DNA of 10,309 nucleotides from Actinomycetes bacterium. GTDB lineage: Bacteria > Actinomycetota > Actinomycetes > Actinomycetales > Microbacteriaceae. The DNA is taken from contig JAUHVN010000078.1 in the NCBI GenBank assembly GCA_030425055.1, positions 1 to 10,309 of the forward strand, written 5' to 3'. Position numbers and translations under genes: made by a program. Each line of letters starts with the position of its first letter. Within the stretch, counting starts at the first letter, position 1. The notes beneath the pieces were generated by a model. It did not search any database. It had not been told where the DNA came from and was given only the letters and a program-made list of their open reading frames with translations. This document shows positions 1-6,096 of the stretch, piece by piece.

Positions 1-150
1 GTCGGCGTCACCCGCCGCCAGGGCATCGAGGTACGCCTGCGCGGCGGCATCCGGGCCGGGCGGGCGGCTCAGGAACCACCAGGTCGCACCGGCGGCCACG
101 ACGACGGCGGCGGCACCGGCGACCAGTCCGATGACCGCGCCGCGTTTCAC
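1..150 (-). CDS. Membrane-anchored protein, N-terminal fragment; possibly NTF2-domain penicillin-binding protein
   Basis: Only the first 50 codons are in the window; the gene continues past base 1. It starts with GTG at 150 (MKRGAV...), followed by one hydrophobic segment (about residues 6-26, Ala/Val/Gly-rich, ending WWFL), then a Pro-rich joint (SRPPGPD) and the start of a helix (AAAQAYLDALAAGD). A short basic N terminus, a single membrane anchor and a 'AxAYLDALAAGD' helix are typical of actinobacterial extracytoplasmic proteins whose ectodomain begins with an NTF2-like/MecA_N fold, including transpeptidases. There is no lipobox cysteine, so it is an anchor or uncleaved signal, not a lipoprotein. 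The start lies 9 bp after the stop of the glycosylase gene on the same strand, so co-transcription is possible, but a leaderless-type -10 box also sits here. The coding call is firm; the penicillin-binding assignment is an inference from 50 residues and could be wrong. Confidence 0.6.
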   Translation of the reverse strand, partial: MKRGAVIGLVAGAAAVVVAAGATWWFLSRPPGPDAAAQAYLDALAAGDAD

Positions 151-156
151 CCCACC

Positions 157-162
157 ACGCTA
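157..162 (-). promoter_or_regulatory. Putative leaderless -10 box for the 1-150 gene
   Basis: On the minus strand this reads TAGCGT, followed by a 6-nt spacer and the GTG start at 150. The spacing would put transcription initiation at or next to the start codon. The first three bases are also the TAG stop codon of the upstream glycosylase gene, so the promoter would be embedded in that gene's end. No good -35 was found. No Shine-Dalgarno is needed under this model, although the spacer is G-rich. Confidence 0.45.
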
Positions 163-1434
163 TCGGGCCGGTTCGTCCGGGGCGAGCGGTGCCGGCTCGA
201 CGGCACCGCGATCGTGACGGGATGCCTCGCGCAGGGCGCCGGCGAGATCGTCGGTCGCGTCGCCCCAGCGCGACACCGAGATGCGCTCGAGTCCCTGCCA
301 TCGAGCGGCGTGCCGAAGCTCTTCGGCCAGCCGATCGGCCGCCTCGGGCGGGCGGCCGTGCTCCCACCACGCGGACTGCACCAGCAGCGTCGAGGCGGCC
401 CGATCGGCTTTGAGGTCGACGCGGCCGACGAGGTCGTCGCCGACGAGCACCGGCAGCGAGTAGTAGCCGAATCGGCGCTGCGCGGCGGGCGTGTAGATCT
501 CGATGCGGTACTCGAACGAGAACAGGCGTTCCGCGCGATCGCGGAACCACACGACCGGGTCGAACGGCGTGAGCAGCGCCGCCGCGTCGACGCGGCGCGG
601 CCGCGCGGCATCCCGATGCAGCCAGGCCTTCGCGGGCCGACCCGCGGTCGTCCAGCCCTCGACGGTCACCGGCTCGAGCTCGCCGGCGTCGACGAGGTCG
701 CCGATCGCCGCCATCACCGCCTTGCGGTCGGTGATGCGCCAGTAGTCGGCCAGATCCGATGCGGTCGCGACGCCGTATGCGTTCGCGGCGCGCCGGATGA
801 GCTCGCGGATCGCATCGGCGCGCGGCACCTCGCGGTCGAGCGCGTCGACCGGGATGACGTGCTCGGCGAGCCCGTACCGGCGCTCGAATCCGCGACGGCC
901 GGCGATCGCCACCTCGCCGAACAGCCACAGGAACTCGAGTGCGCGCTTGACGACGTCCCAGTCCCACCAGGGCCCGCGCGCCGCCTGCTTGGCGTCGTGC
1001 TCGATCTGGGCCGGACGCAGCGGTCCCCGATCGGCGAGCTCGGCGCGCACCCAGTCGACGATCTCGCCGTGCGAGCGGAACCAGCCGCCGGGGTCGCTGC
1101 CGTACTTCGCCCGCATGGCGGCCATACGGAACCCGAACAGCGACCAGTCCTCGGCGGGGATGAACGCCGCCACGTGCGCCCAGTACTCGACGTAGCGCGG
1201 CCGGCGCGCGAAGAGCAGTCGGTCGAGGGCGGCCGGGTCGTACGCGCCGACGCGCGAGAACAGCGGCATGTAGTGCGATCGCGCGAAGACGTTGACCGAG
1301 TCGATCTGCAGCGTCGACATGCGCGCGAGCGCGAGATTCAGCTGGCGCGTGCCGGCCGAGGCCGGCCTCGGCCGCGCGAAGCCCTGTGCGGCGAGCGCGA
1401 TGCGGCGGGCTTCGGCGGCGCGGAGGGACGTCAC
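160..1434 (-). CDS. Winged-helix DNA glycosylase, YcaQ/AlkZ-like (HTH_42 family)
   Basis: This 424-residue protein is close to the usual length of the winged-helix DNA-binding family (PF06224) that includes E. coli YcaQ and Streptomyces AlkZ, monofunctional glycosylases that excise bulky N7-alkyl purines and unhook interstrand crosslinks. It opens with the family-like 'AEARRIALAAQGF' helix. The sequence LQIDSVNVFARSH gives a Q-hydrophobic-D motif at Q43/D45, the catalytic signature of the YcaQ branch (AlkZ itself has Q-x-Q). Further conserved-looking stretches are YVEYWAHVAAFIP (about 82-94), ADYWRITD in a central winged helix, and a C-terminal section with RFGYYSLPVLVGDDLVGRVDLKADR. I chose GTG 1434 because a TACGCT -10 box lies 7 nt upstream and the family normally begins about here; an upstream ATG at 1491 would add 19 unlikely residues. 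The gene diverges from the permease gene at 1514. The family is secure; the actual substrate is inferred. Confidence 0.88.
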   Translation of the reverse strand: MTSLRAAEARRIALAAQGFARPRPASAGTRQLNLALARMSTLQIDSVNVFARSHYMPLFSRVGAYDPAALDRLLFARRPRYVEYWAHVAAFIPAEDWSLFGFRMAAMRAKYGSDPGGWFRSHGEIVDWVRAELADRGPLRPAQIEHDAKQAARGPWWDWDVVKRALEFLWLFGEVAIAGRRGFERRYGLAEHVIPVDALDREVPRADAIRELIRRAANAYGVATASDLADYWRITDRKAVMAAIGDLVDAGELEPVTVEGWTTAGRPAKAWLHRDAARPRRVDAAALLTPFDPVVWFRDRAERLFSFEYRIEIYTPAAQRRFGYYSLPVLVGDDLVGRVDLKADRAASTLLVQSAWWEHGRPPEAADRLAEELRHAARWQGLERISVSRWGDATDDLAGALREASRHDRGAVEPAPLAPDEPAR

Positions 1435-1441
1435 GCCGGTC

Positions 1442-1447
1442 AGCGTA
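1442..1447 (-). promoter_or_regulatory. Leaderless -10 box for the YcaQ-like gene
   Basis: The minus strand reads TACGCT, then 7 nt, then GTG at 1434. This matches the TANNNT-to-start arrangement of leaderless actinobacterial mRNAs and decides the start of the glycosylase gene. No strong -35 hexamer is visible at the usual distance. Confidence 0.6.
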
Positions 1448-1481
1448 GCGGGAGCCGCCGACACCGCTCCGGCATATCCTC

Positions 1482-1501
1482 GGCGCGGCATGCCCCGCGC
1501 C
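1482..1501. promoter_or_regulatory. GC-rich dyad between two divergent promoters
   Basis: The arms GGCGCGG (1482-1488) and CCGCGCC (1495-1501) are exact inverse complements around a 6-base centre, with GGCATGCC palindromic inside. The dyad abuts the -10 box at 1502 and lies in the spacer of the permease-ilvA promoter, between the two divergent starts at 1434 and 1514. It could be an operator, but a 7-bp dyad in 70% GC DNA can also arise by chance. Confidence 0.25.
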
Positions 1502-1507
1502 TAGACT
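1502..1507 (+). promoter_or_regulatory. Leaderless -10 box for the permease-ilvA pair
   Basis: TAGACT is followed by 6 nt and then ATG at 1514. This is the same geometry as at 6153 and 6059, and it favours ATG 1514 over the in-frame GTG at 1511, which lies only 3 nt past the box. There is no Shine-Dalgarno upstream. Confidence 0.6.
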
Positions 1508-1513
1508 GGCGTG

Positions 1514-2707
1514 ATGAGCGGCCCCGACGAGAAGTCCCGTGGCTCGCTCTTCGACGCGCTCCGCGACCGCAGCCGGGTGGTCAGCGGCGAGCTGACCGAT
1601 TCCGTGCCGCGAGGCCTGCGGCTCGCGACCGCCTACGCGTGGCGCTTCCTCGTCGTTGCCGCCGCGATCGGCGTCGGCGTGTGGCTGGTGATCCAGCTCA
1701 AGCTCCTCGTCATCCCGCTGCTCATCGCGATCCTCATCACCGCCCTGCTGTGGCCGGCCTTCAGCTGGATGCTGCGCCACCGGGTTCCGCGGTGGCTCGC
1801 GATCGTCATATCGGTCGTCGGCACGCTCGCGATCGTCACAGGGCTGATGTGGCTGGCCGTGTGGCAGATCGGCCGGCAGTGGCCGTCGGTGCAGGCGAGC
1901 ACCGTCGAGGCCGCACAGCAGTTCCGCCAGTACCTCATCGACGGGCCTCTGCATCTCACCGAGGCCGAGATCGACGCGATGCTCGCGCAGACGTGGACGC
2001 TCATCCAGCAGCAGGCCGAATTGCTGTGGTCGGGTGCGCTGGCGATCGGCACGACCGTCGGCCATGTGCTGACCGGCGCGATCCTCGCCCTCTTCATCCT
2101 GCTGACCCTGCTCGCCGACGGTGCGGGCATCTGGCGCTGGACCGTGCGCATCTTCCCGAAGAAGGCGCGGGCCGCGGCCGACGGCGCCGGGCGCGCGGGG
2201 TGGGTCACCGTCGTCAACTACGCGCGCACCCAGCTGCTGGTCGCGACGATCGACGCGATCGGCATCGGCCTCGGCGCCTTCCTGCTCGGCGTGCCGCTGG
2301 CGATCCCGATCGCCGTGCTCGTCTTCCTCGGCGCGTTCGTGCCGATCGTCGGAGCCGTGGTCACGGGCGCGCTCGCCGTGTTCCTCGCGCTCGTCTACAA
2401 CGGCCCGTGGATCGCGCTGTGGATGCTCGTCGTCGTGCTGGGCGTGCAGCAGCTCGAGGGCCATGTGCTCCAGCCGCTGCTCATGGGCTCGGCCGTGAAG
2501 GTGCACCCCCTCGCCGTCGTGCTCGTCGTCGCCGGCGGAGCGCTCGTCGCCGGCATCCCCGGCGCCCTGTTCGCCGTGCCGCTGGCCGCCTTCGTCAACG
2601 TCGTCGCCGTGTACCTCGGCGCTCGGGCGTGGGAAGCCGGCGCCGCGCCCCCGTCCGCCGACCTGATCTGGTCGACCGTTCCCCGCCCGAGGAGGATCCG
2701 CCCGTGA
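1514..2707 (+). CDS. AI-2E family transporter (PerM/TqsA superfamily permease)
   Basis: This is a 397-residue integral membrane protein. After a cytoplasmic N terminus of about 40 residues come hydrophobic segments at roughly 43-60, 64-80 and 94-117. A large amphipathic loop (about 120-183, rich in Gln, Ala and Glu) and a segment at 185-201 follow. A block of further segments runs from 244 to 311, and the last ones span 331-368. The family signatures FVPIVGAVVTG (275-285) and QQLEGHVLQPLLMG (312-325) are both present, and these identify the AI-2E/UPF0118 family with confidence. Characterised members export autoinducer-2 or act as Na+/H+ antiporters, but for most, including this one, the substrate is unknown. 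The stop codon overlaps the ilvA GTG by 4 bp, so translation of the two is probably coupled. The C terminus (PRPRRIRP) is basic because it encodes the ilvA ribosome binding site. ATG 1514 was chosen from the leaderless box upstream; GTG 1511 would add one residue. Confidence 0.9.
   Translation: MSGPDEKSRGSLFDALRDRSRVVSGELTDSVPRGLRLATAYAWRFLVVAAAIGVGVWLVIQLKLLVIPLLIAILITALLWPAFSWMLRHRVPRWLAIVISVVGTLAIVTGLMWLAVWQIGRQWPSVQASTVEAAQQFRQYLIDGPLHLTEAEIDAMLAQTWTLIQQQAELLWSGALAIGTTVGHVLTGAILALFILLTLLADGAGIWRWTVRIFPKKARAAADGAGRAGWVTVVNYARTQLLVATIDAIGIGLGAFLLGVPLAIPIAVLVFLGAFVPIVGAVVTGALAVFLALVYNGPWIALWMLVVVLGVQQLEGHVLQPLLMGSAVKVHPLAVVLVVAGGALVAGIPGALFAVPLAAFVNVVAVYLGARAWEAGAAPPSADLIWSTVPRPRRIRP
2690..2695 (+). 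promoter_or_regulatory. Strong Shine-Dalgarno for ilvA inside the permease gene
   Basis: AGGAGG lies 8 nt before GTG 2704 and within the last codons (Arg-Arg) of the permease gene. It is a near-perfect anti-16S match and decides the ilvA start, since the reading frame stays open far upstream. Confidence 0.85.
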
Positions 2708-3951
2708 CCGTGCCCGCCGTGGGCTCCGCAGCTCCCACCCTCGCCGAGATCGAAGCCGCGGCGACCGCGCTCGACGGCGTGATCTCGCGCACGCCCGTCG
2801 ATCGCTCGCTGCACCTGACCGACGTGCTGGGCGTGCCCGTGCACCTCAAGCTCGAGAACCTGCAGCGCACCGGCTCGTTCAAGATCCGCGGCGCCACCTA
2901 CCGGCTGTCACGACTGTCGGAGGAAGAGCGCGCGTGGGGCGTCGTCGCCGCGTCGGCGGGCAACCACGCACAGGGCGTCGCGCTGGCCGCGCAGGAGCTC
3001 GGCATCCCGGCGACGATCTTCATGCCGCTGGGCGTCCCGGTGCCCAAGCTCCTCGCGACGCGCGGCTACGGCGCCGAGGTCGTGCTCGACGGCGCGACCG
3101 TCGAGACCCCGCTTCGTCTGGCGGCGGAGTTCGCCGAGCGGACCGGCGCGGTGTTCATCCACCCCTTCGACCACCCCGACATCATCGCGGGACAGGGCAC
3201 GCTCGGCCTCGAGCTCATGGACGACGTGCCCGACGTCGAGACCGTCGTGGTCGGCATCGGCGGTGGCGGGCTCGCCGCGGGCATCGCGGCCGCCGTGAAG
3301 GCCCGCGCGGCCGCCGAGGGCCGCACGGTGCGCGTCGTCGGCGTGCAGGCGGCGAACTCGGCCGGATATCCGCCGTCGCTGCGAGCGGGGCATCCGCTCG
3401 AGGTCGAGACCACGCCGACGATCGCGGACGGGATCGCGGTCGCCCGGCCGGGGGATCTGCCCTTCCGCATCATCTCCGAACTCGTCGACGACGTGGTCAC
3501 CGTGAGCGACGACGACATCGCACGCGCGCTGCTCGTGCTGCTCGAACGTGCGAAGCAGGTCGTCGAGCCCGCCGGCGCCGTCGGCGTCGCCGCGATCCTC
3601 GCGGGTCACGTGCCGGCGGACGGACCGACCGCGACGGTGCTGTCGGGCGGCAACATCGACCCGCTGCTGCTGCAGCGCGTCGTGGCCCACGGGCTGGCGG
3701 CATCCGATCGGTACATGACGCTGCGCATCCCGCTGCCCGATCGACCCGGTCAGCTCGCGCGGGTGTCGGAGCTGCTGGCCGCCGTCGGGGCGAACGTCAT
3801 CGAGGTGCTGCACACCCGGCACGGCCAGGGTCTGCAGATCAGCGAGGTGATCCTGCAGCTGAGCGTCGAGACGCGCGGCGAGGAGCACCGCGCGCAGGTG
3901 ATCGAGGCGCTCGAGCGGGCGGGCTTCCACCCGACGATCGTGCCGGACTGA
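2704..3951 (+). CDS. ilvA: Threonine ammonia-lyase, medium form with one ACT domain
   Basis: The 415-residue PLP enzyme deaminates L-threonine to 2-oxobutanoate, the first step towards isoleucine (and can use serine). The catalytic domain (about 11-325) shows the PLP lysine in GSFKIRGA (K60), SAGNHAQG (84-91) for substrate carboxylate and PLP contacts, the glycine-rich phosphate loop GGGGL (186-190) and SGGN (314-317). A single C-terminal ACT domain (about 338-413, YMTLRIPLPDRPGQLARVSELL...) follows. This architecture matches the 'medium form' family (TIGR01127 type, about 400 residues), not the 500-residue E. coli IlvA with two ACT-like repeats. The ACT domain suggests amino-acid feedback, probably by isoleucine or valine; this is inference. 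The start is fixed by AGGAGG at 2690 and a 4-bp overlap with the permease gene. The stop is 3 bp from the convergent greA stop. Catabolic (TdcB-like) versus biosynthetic use cannot be separated from sequence alone. Confidence 0.95.
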   Translation: MTVPAVGSAAPTLAEIEAAATALDGVISRTPVDRSLHLTDVLGVPVHLKLENLQRTGSFKIRGATYRLSRLSEEERAWGVVAASAGNHAQGVALAAQELGIPATIFMPLGVPVPKLLATRGYGAEVVLDGATVETPLRLAAEFAERTGAVFIHPFDHPDIIAGQGTLGLELMDDVPDVETVVVGIGGGGLAAGIAAAVKARAAAEGRTVRVVGVQAANSAGYPPSLRAGHPLEVETTPTIADGIAVARPGDLPFRIISELVDDVVTVSDDDIARALLVLLERAKQVVEPAGAVGVAAILAGHVPADGPTATVLSGGNIDPLLLQRVVAHGLAASDRYMTLRIPLPDRPGQLARVSELLAAVGANVIEVLHTRHGQGLQISEVILQLSVETRGEEHRAQVIEALERAGFHPTIVPD

Positions 3952-3954
3952 CCG

Positions 3955-4443
3955 TCAGCCCGCGTAGGTCTCGACCTTCTTGATCACGACGGCGATCTCA
4001 CGACCGTTGGGGGCCGTGTACGAGGTCTCGTCGCCCTCCTTGAGGCCGATGATGGCGGCGCCGAGGGGGGATGCCTCGCTGTAGACGTCGAGGTCGGACC
4101 CCACGCCGATCTCGCGGCTGCCGAGCAGGAACGTCTCTTCGCCACCGGCGATGTCGGCGGTGATCAGGGTGCCCGGCTCGACGGTGCCGGTGCTCTCGGG
4201 TGCGTCGCCGACGGTGGCGTTCTTGAGCAGGTGCTGCAGCGTGCGGATGCGCGCCTCCTGCTTGCCCTGCTCGTCCTTTGCGGCGTGGTAGCCGCCGTTC
4301 TCCTTGAGGTCGCCCTCTTCGCGGGCGGCCTCGATGCGCTTGGCGATCTCTTCACGGCCGGTCGTCGACAGCTGCTCGAGCTCGGCGGCGAGGCGGTCGT
4401 AGGCCTCCTGGGTGAGGAAGGTCACGGGGGCGTCGTTCGACAC
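3955..4443 (-). CDS. greA: Transcription elongation factor GreA
   Basis: The 162-residue protein has the normal GreA length. It enters the secondary channel of RNA polymerase and stimulates cleavage of backtracked transcripts. The N-terminal antiparallel coiled coil (about 12-78) carries the tip motif EEGDLKENGGYHAAKDEQ, with the Mg2+-binding acidic residues at D45 and E48. A C-terminal FKBP-like domain (about 85-160) includes the conserved SPLGAAIIGLKEGDE segment. The start is GTG 4443, with AAGGAG 7 nt upstream. The gene converges tail-to-tail with ilvA with only 3 bp between the stop codons, and lies downstream of the DUF4307 gene on the same strand, behind a GC-rich hairpin. The greA-DUF4307 adjacency is a conserved actinobacterial arrangement (compare M. 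tuberculosis Rv1080c-Rv1081c). Confidence 0.97.
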   Translation of the reverse strand: MSNDAPVTFLTQEAYDRLAAELEQLSTTGREEIAKRIEAAREEGDLKENGGYHAAKDEQGKQEARIRTLQHLLKNATVGDAPESTGTVEPGTLITADIAGGEETFLLGSREIGVGSDLDVYSEASPLGAAIIGLKEGDETSYTAPNGREIAVVIKKVETYAG

Positions 4444-4450
4444 GGGGATG

Positions 4451-4456
4451 CTCCTT
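4451..4456 (-). promoter_or_regulatory. Shine-Dalgarno of greA
   Basis: The minus strand reads AAGGAG, 7 nt before GTG 4443. It supports GTG as the start, since no other start codon in frame is as well placed. Confidence 0.75.
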
Positions 4457-4474
4457 CGATCGCGGGAATGTCGA

Positions 4475-4499
4475 ACGCCCCGGCACCGGGCCGGGGCGT
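4475..4499 (-). terminator. GC-rich hairpin between the DUF4307 gene and greA
   Basis: This is a perfect 10-bp stem (4475-4484 with 4490-4499) around a 5-nt loop. It lies 21 bp after the DUF4307 stop and upstream of the greA ribosome binding site. There is no T-run on the minus strand, so it is at best a U-less terminator or attenuator separating the two genes. It would also sit in the greA 5' leader if transcription starts further upstream. Confidence 0.5.
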
Positions 4500-4519
4500 C
4501 GATGGACTGTCGGGACAGA

Positions 4520-4915
4520 CTACGTCACCCAGCAGGAGTTGACCAACCCGGTCGTCGCCGCCGCCACCGTGGGGATCGTCTCGCGGAATGCGCGTGCGTG
4601 ATCGTCGGATGCCTCGTATTCGACCACGCGCCAGCCGACAACGCCGTGCTCTTCGTCCTGCGCCTCCACGGCGCACGCGATCGTCCTCCCCGGGGGCGCG
4701 GACACCTGGAAGTTGACGGTCACGGTGCGCTCGTCGACCACCGCGTAACCCGTCGTGTCGACGTCGACGGCGTCGGCCGCCGTCGTGACCGTCGACCAGG
4801 TGAGCAGGCCCAGCGCCACCGCGGCCACCACCGAGAAGCCGGCGATGAGCCACGGGGTCGCGCGCGACCGTCGGCGGCCGTACCGCTCGTCGAGCTTGTC
4901 CTGCGTCGTCGTCAT
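4520..4915 (-). CDS. DUF4307 family single-pass membrane protein
   Basis: The 131-residue protein starts MTTTQDKLDERYGRR, a basic cytoplasmic head typical of DUF4307. One membrane helix follows (about 21-41, PWLIAGFSVVAAVALGLLTW), then an extracytoplasmic beta-rich domain with two cysteines (C81 and C128) that could pair. The domain contains the TVNFQVS...CAVEAQDEEHGVVGWRVVEY pattern. Its function is unknown; the M. tuberculosis counterpart is Rv1081c, also next to greA. ATG 4915 is preferred: it begins the family-like N terminus, whereas upstream extensions add an Arg/His/Pro-rich stretch overlapping the divergent promoter region. A TAATCT box lies 16 nt upstream; no clear Shine-Dalgarno is seen. 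It is divergent from the small membrane protein gene at 4984. In related genomes as I recall them, mca stands between the two; here it does not. Confidence 0.87.
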   Translation of the reverse strand: MTTTQDKLDERYGRRRSRATPWLIAGFSVVAAVALGLLTWSTVTTAADAVDVDTTGYAVVDERTVTVNFQVSAPPGRTIACAVEAQDEEHGVVGWRVVEYEASDDHARAFRETIPTVAAATTGLVNSCWVT

Positions 4916-4983
4916 GGCGTGAGGTTCCGGGAGATTAGGCTGGAACTCCAGGCTATGCGCATTGTGCGCGGAACGAGGACACG
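4916..4983. promoter_or_regulatory. Divergent intergenic region with dyads and candidate -10 boxes
   Basis: This 68-bp space separates two divergent starts. On the minus strand TAATCT (4932-4937) could serve the DUF4307 gene with a leader of about 10 nt. On the plus strand TAGGCT (4936-4941) overlaps it and could serve the gene at 4984. CTGGA/TCCAG (around 4940-4951) and the palindrome ATGCGCAT (4955-4962) are short dyads that may bind a regulator or be chance. No convincing -35 elements were found. Confidence 0.35.
4975..4979 (+). promoter_or_regulatory. Shine-Dalgarno of the small membrane protein gene
   Basis: GAGGA ends 4 nt before ATG 4984, a short but usable spacing. It supports this ATG over the out-of-frame ATG at 4955. 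Confidence 0.5.
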
Positions 4984-5307
4984 ATGCACGACGCGCTCGC
5001 CCTGATCGCATGGGCGGCCGATGCGCCTTCGCCGGTACCGACGCCCGCGGTGGATCCCAACCTCGTCACGCCGGGCCCGTGGGGTTTCGCGGTCATCGTC
5101 TTCCTCGCCCTGGCCGTCATCCTGCTGATCTGGGACATGCTGCGCCGCATCCGTCGTGGCCGCGTCCGCGCGGACATCGCCGAGGAGCTCGATGCCGAGG
5201 AGCGGGCCGCCGAGGCGGACGCCGCCGACGGTGCGGCGTCGGGCGGAGGTGCCTCGCCGTCGCAGGATTCCGATGACGGCGACGCGGCGACGCCGCGCGG
5301 GACCTGA
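4984..5307 (+). CDS. Small single-pass membrane protein, Rv1083-like, of unknown function
   Basis: The 107-residue protein has a short Ala-rich hydrophobic head, then a Pro-rich segment with DPNLVTPGPWGF (24-35). One membrane helix (about 33-50, FAVIVFLALAVILLIW) follows, then a strongly basic stretch (RRIRRGRVR, 54-62) that should lie inside. It ends with a low-complexity acidic and Ser/Gly tail. The 'DPNLVTPG + one helix + RRxRR' layout is that of the small actinobacterial membrane proteins encoded just downstream of mca (Rv1083 in M. tuberculosis); this equivalence is from memory and the position fits it. Its function is unknown. Here it is the first gene divergent from the DUF4307 gene, with no mca between. 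The stop is 1 bp from the convergent hemolysin III stop. Confidence 0.82.
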   Translation: MHDALALIAWAADAPSPVPTPAVDPNLVTPGPWGFAVIVFLALAVILLIWDMLRRIRRGRVRADIAEELDAEERAAEADAADGAASGGGASPSQDSDDGDAATPRGT

Positions 5308-5308
5308 A

Positions 5309-6052
5309 TCAGCCCGGCAGCCCGAGCGAAGGCGACACGGGGTCGAGCGAGATGATGAGCGCCGCGGTCCAGTGGCACAGGAACGCCAGCACGGTGGCGA
5401 CGTGGAAGATCTCGTGGAAGCCGAACTTCCCGGGCCACGGGTTGGGCTTCTTGATCGCGTAGACGACCGCGCCGCCCGAGTACAGCAGCCCGCCGATGAT
5501 CACGAGGATCATCATCGCGACGCTCGCCTGGAACAGCGGGACCATGTACATGATGGCGGCCCACCCGAGGGCGAGGTACAGCGCGACGTAGAGCCATCGC
5601 GGCGCGTGGATCCAGAAGACGCGGAACAGGATGCCGAGCGCCGCGCCGCTCCACACCGCGATGAGAAGGATCGTCCCCTGCTGCGGGTCGAGTGCCATGA
5701 CGGACAGCGGCGTGTAGGTGCCGGCGATCAGCAGCAGGATGTTGGCGTGGTCGATGCGCTTGAGGACGACCTTGGTGCGCGGGCCCCACGAGAAGCGGTG
5801 GTAGACCGCGGAATTGCCGAACAGCAGGAGCGACGTCGCCATGAAGACGGCGGCCGCCCACTTGCCGGGGGTGCCCTGCGCGAGGGCGATCAGCACGATG
5901 CCGGCGGCGATGGCCACGGGAACGGTGCCCGCGTGGATCCAGCCGCGCCACGTCGGCTTGATGTCCGAGACCGCGGCGTCCTCGGCCGCGGCATCCATCA
6001 GCGGCAGCACCGGCACATCGGGTGCTTCGGGAAGGCGGGCGCGTCGGCTCAT
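5309..6052 (-). CDS. Hemolysin III family protein (PAQR/TrhA-like membrane protein)
   Basis: The 247-residue protein has a soluble head (1-36) and about seven hydrophobic segments between 42 and 236. PAQR-superfamily metal-site residues are in place: H40 near the first helix, S81 and H85 in GNSAVYHRFSW, D101 in RIDHANILLLIAGTYTP, and H213/H217 in GFHEIFH. These residues form the Zn-dependent hydrolase-like centre known from adiponectin receptors. Bacterial members are named for Bacillus cereus hemolysin III; E. coli TrhA is linked to membrane energetics and homeostasis, so actual haemolysis should not be assumed. The start at ATG 6052 has a TAGCCT box 6 nt upstream (leaderless type). The gene is divergent from the prenyltransferase gene, as in M. 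tuberculosis Rv1085c-Rv1086, and converges with the small membrane protein gene with a 1-bp gap. Confidence 0.93.
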   Translation of the reverse strand: MSRRARLPEAPDVPVLPLMDAAAEDAAVSDIKPTWRGWIHAGTVPVAIAAGIVLIALAQGTPGKWAAAVFMATSLLLFGNSAVYHRFSWGPRTKVVLKRIDHANILLLIAGTYTPLSVMALDPQQGTILLIAVWSGAALGILFRVFWIHAPRWLYVALYLALGWAAIMYMVPLFQASVAMMILVIIGGLLYSGGAVVYAIKKPNPWPGKFGFHEIFHVATVLAFLCHWTAALIISLDPVSPSLGLPG

Positions 6053-6058
6053 CCTCTC

Positions 6059-6064
6059 AGGCTA
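6059..6064 (-). promoter_or_regulatory. Leaderless -10 box for the hemolysin III gene
   Basis: The minus strand reads TAGCCT, followed by the 6-nt spacer GAGAGG and ATG 6052. The purine-rich spacer touches the start codon and is too close to act as a normal Shine-Dalgarno, so the leaderless reading is preferred. Confidence 0.6.
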
Positions 6065-6096
6065 GGCGCTTCCGTATGCCTCCGGGGGTACATACC

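Noticed and set aside
1435..1491. A 19-residue N-terminal extension of the glycosylase from ATG 1491
   Set aside because: The leaderless -10 box at 1442-1447 lies inside it, and the family-like sequence begins at GTG 1434.
8..2506. An 832-codon open frame on the minus strand
   Set aside because: It overlaps the glycosylase and permease genes, is made of Arg/Ala/Gly/Asp-rich low-complexity sequence, and has no recognisable domain; long open shadows are expected at this GC content.
214..2703. A long plus-strand extension upstream in the ilvA frame
   Set aside because: The frame stays open by chance through two other genes. The IlvA fold starts after 2704, and AGGAGG at 2690 marks the true start.
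2908..3930. A 340-codon minus-strand frame opposite ilvA
   Set aside because: It mirrors ilvA codons and gives no family motif; it is an antisense shadow.
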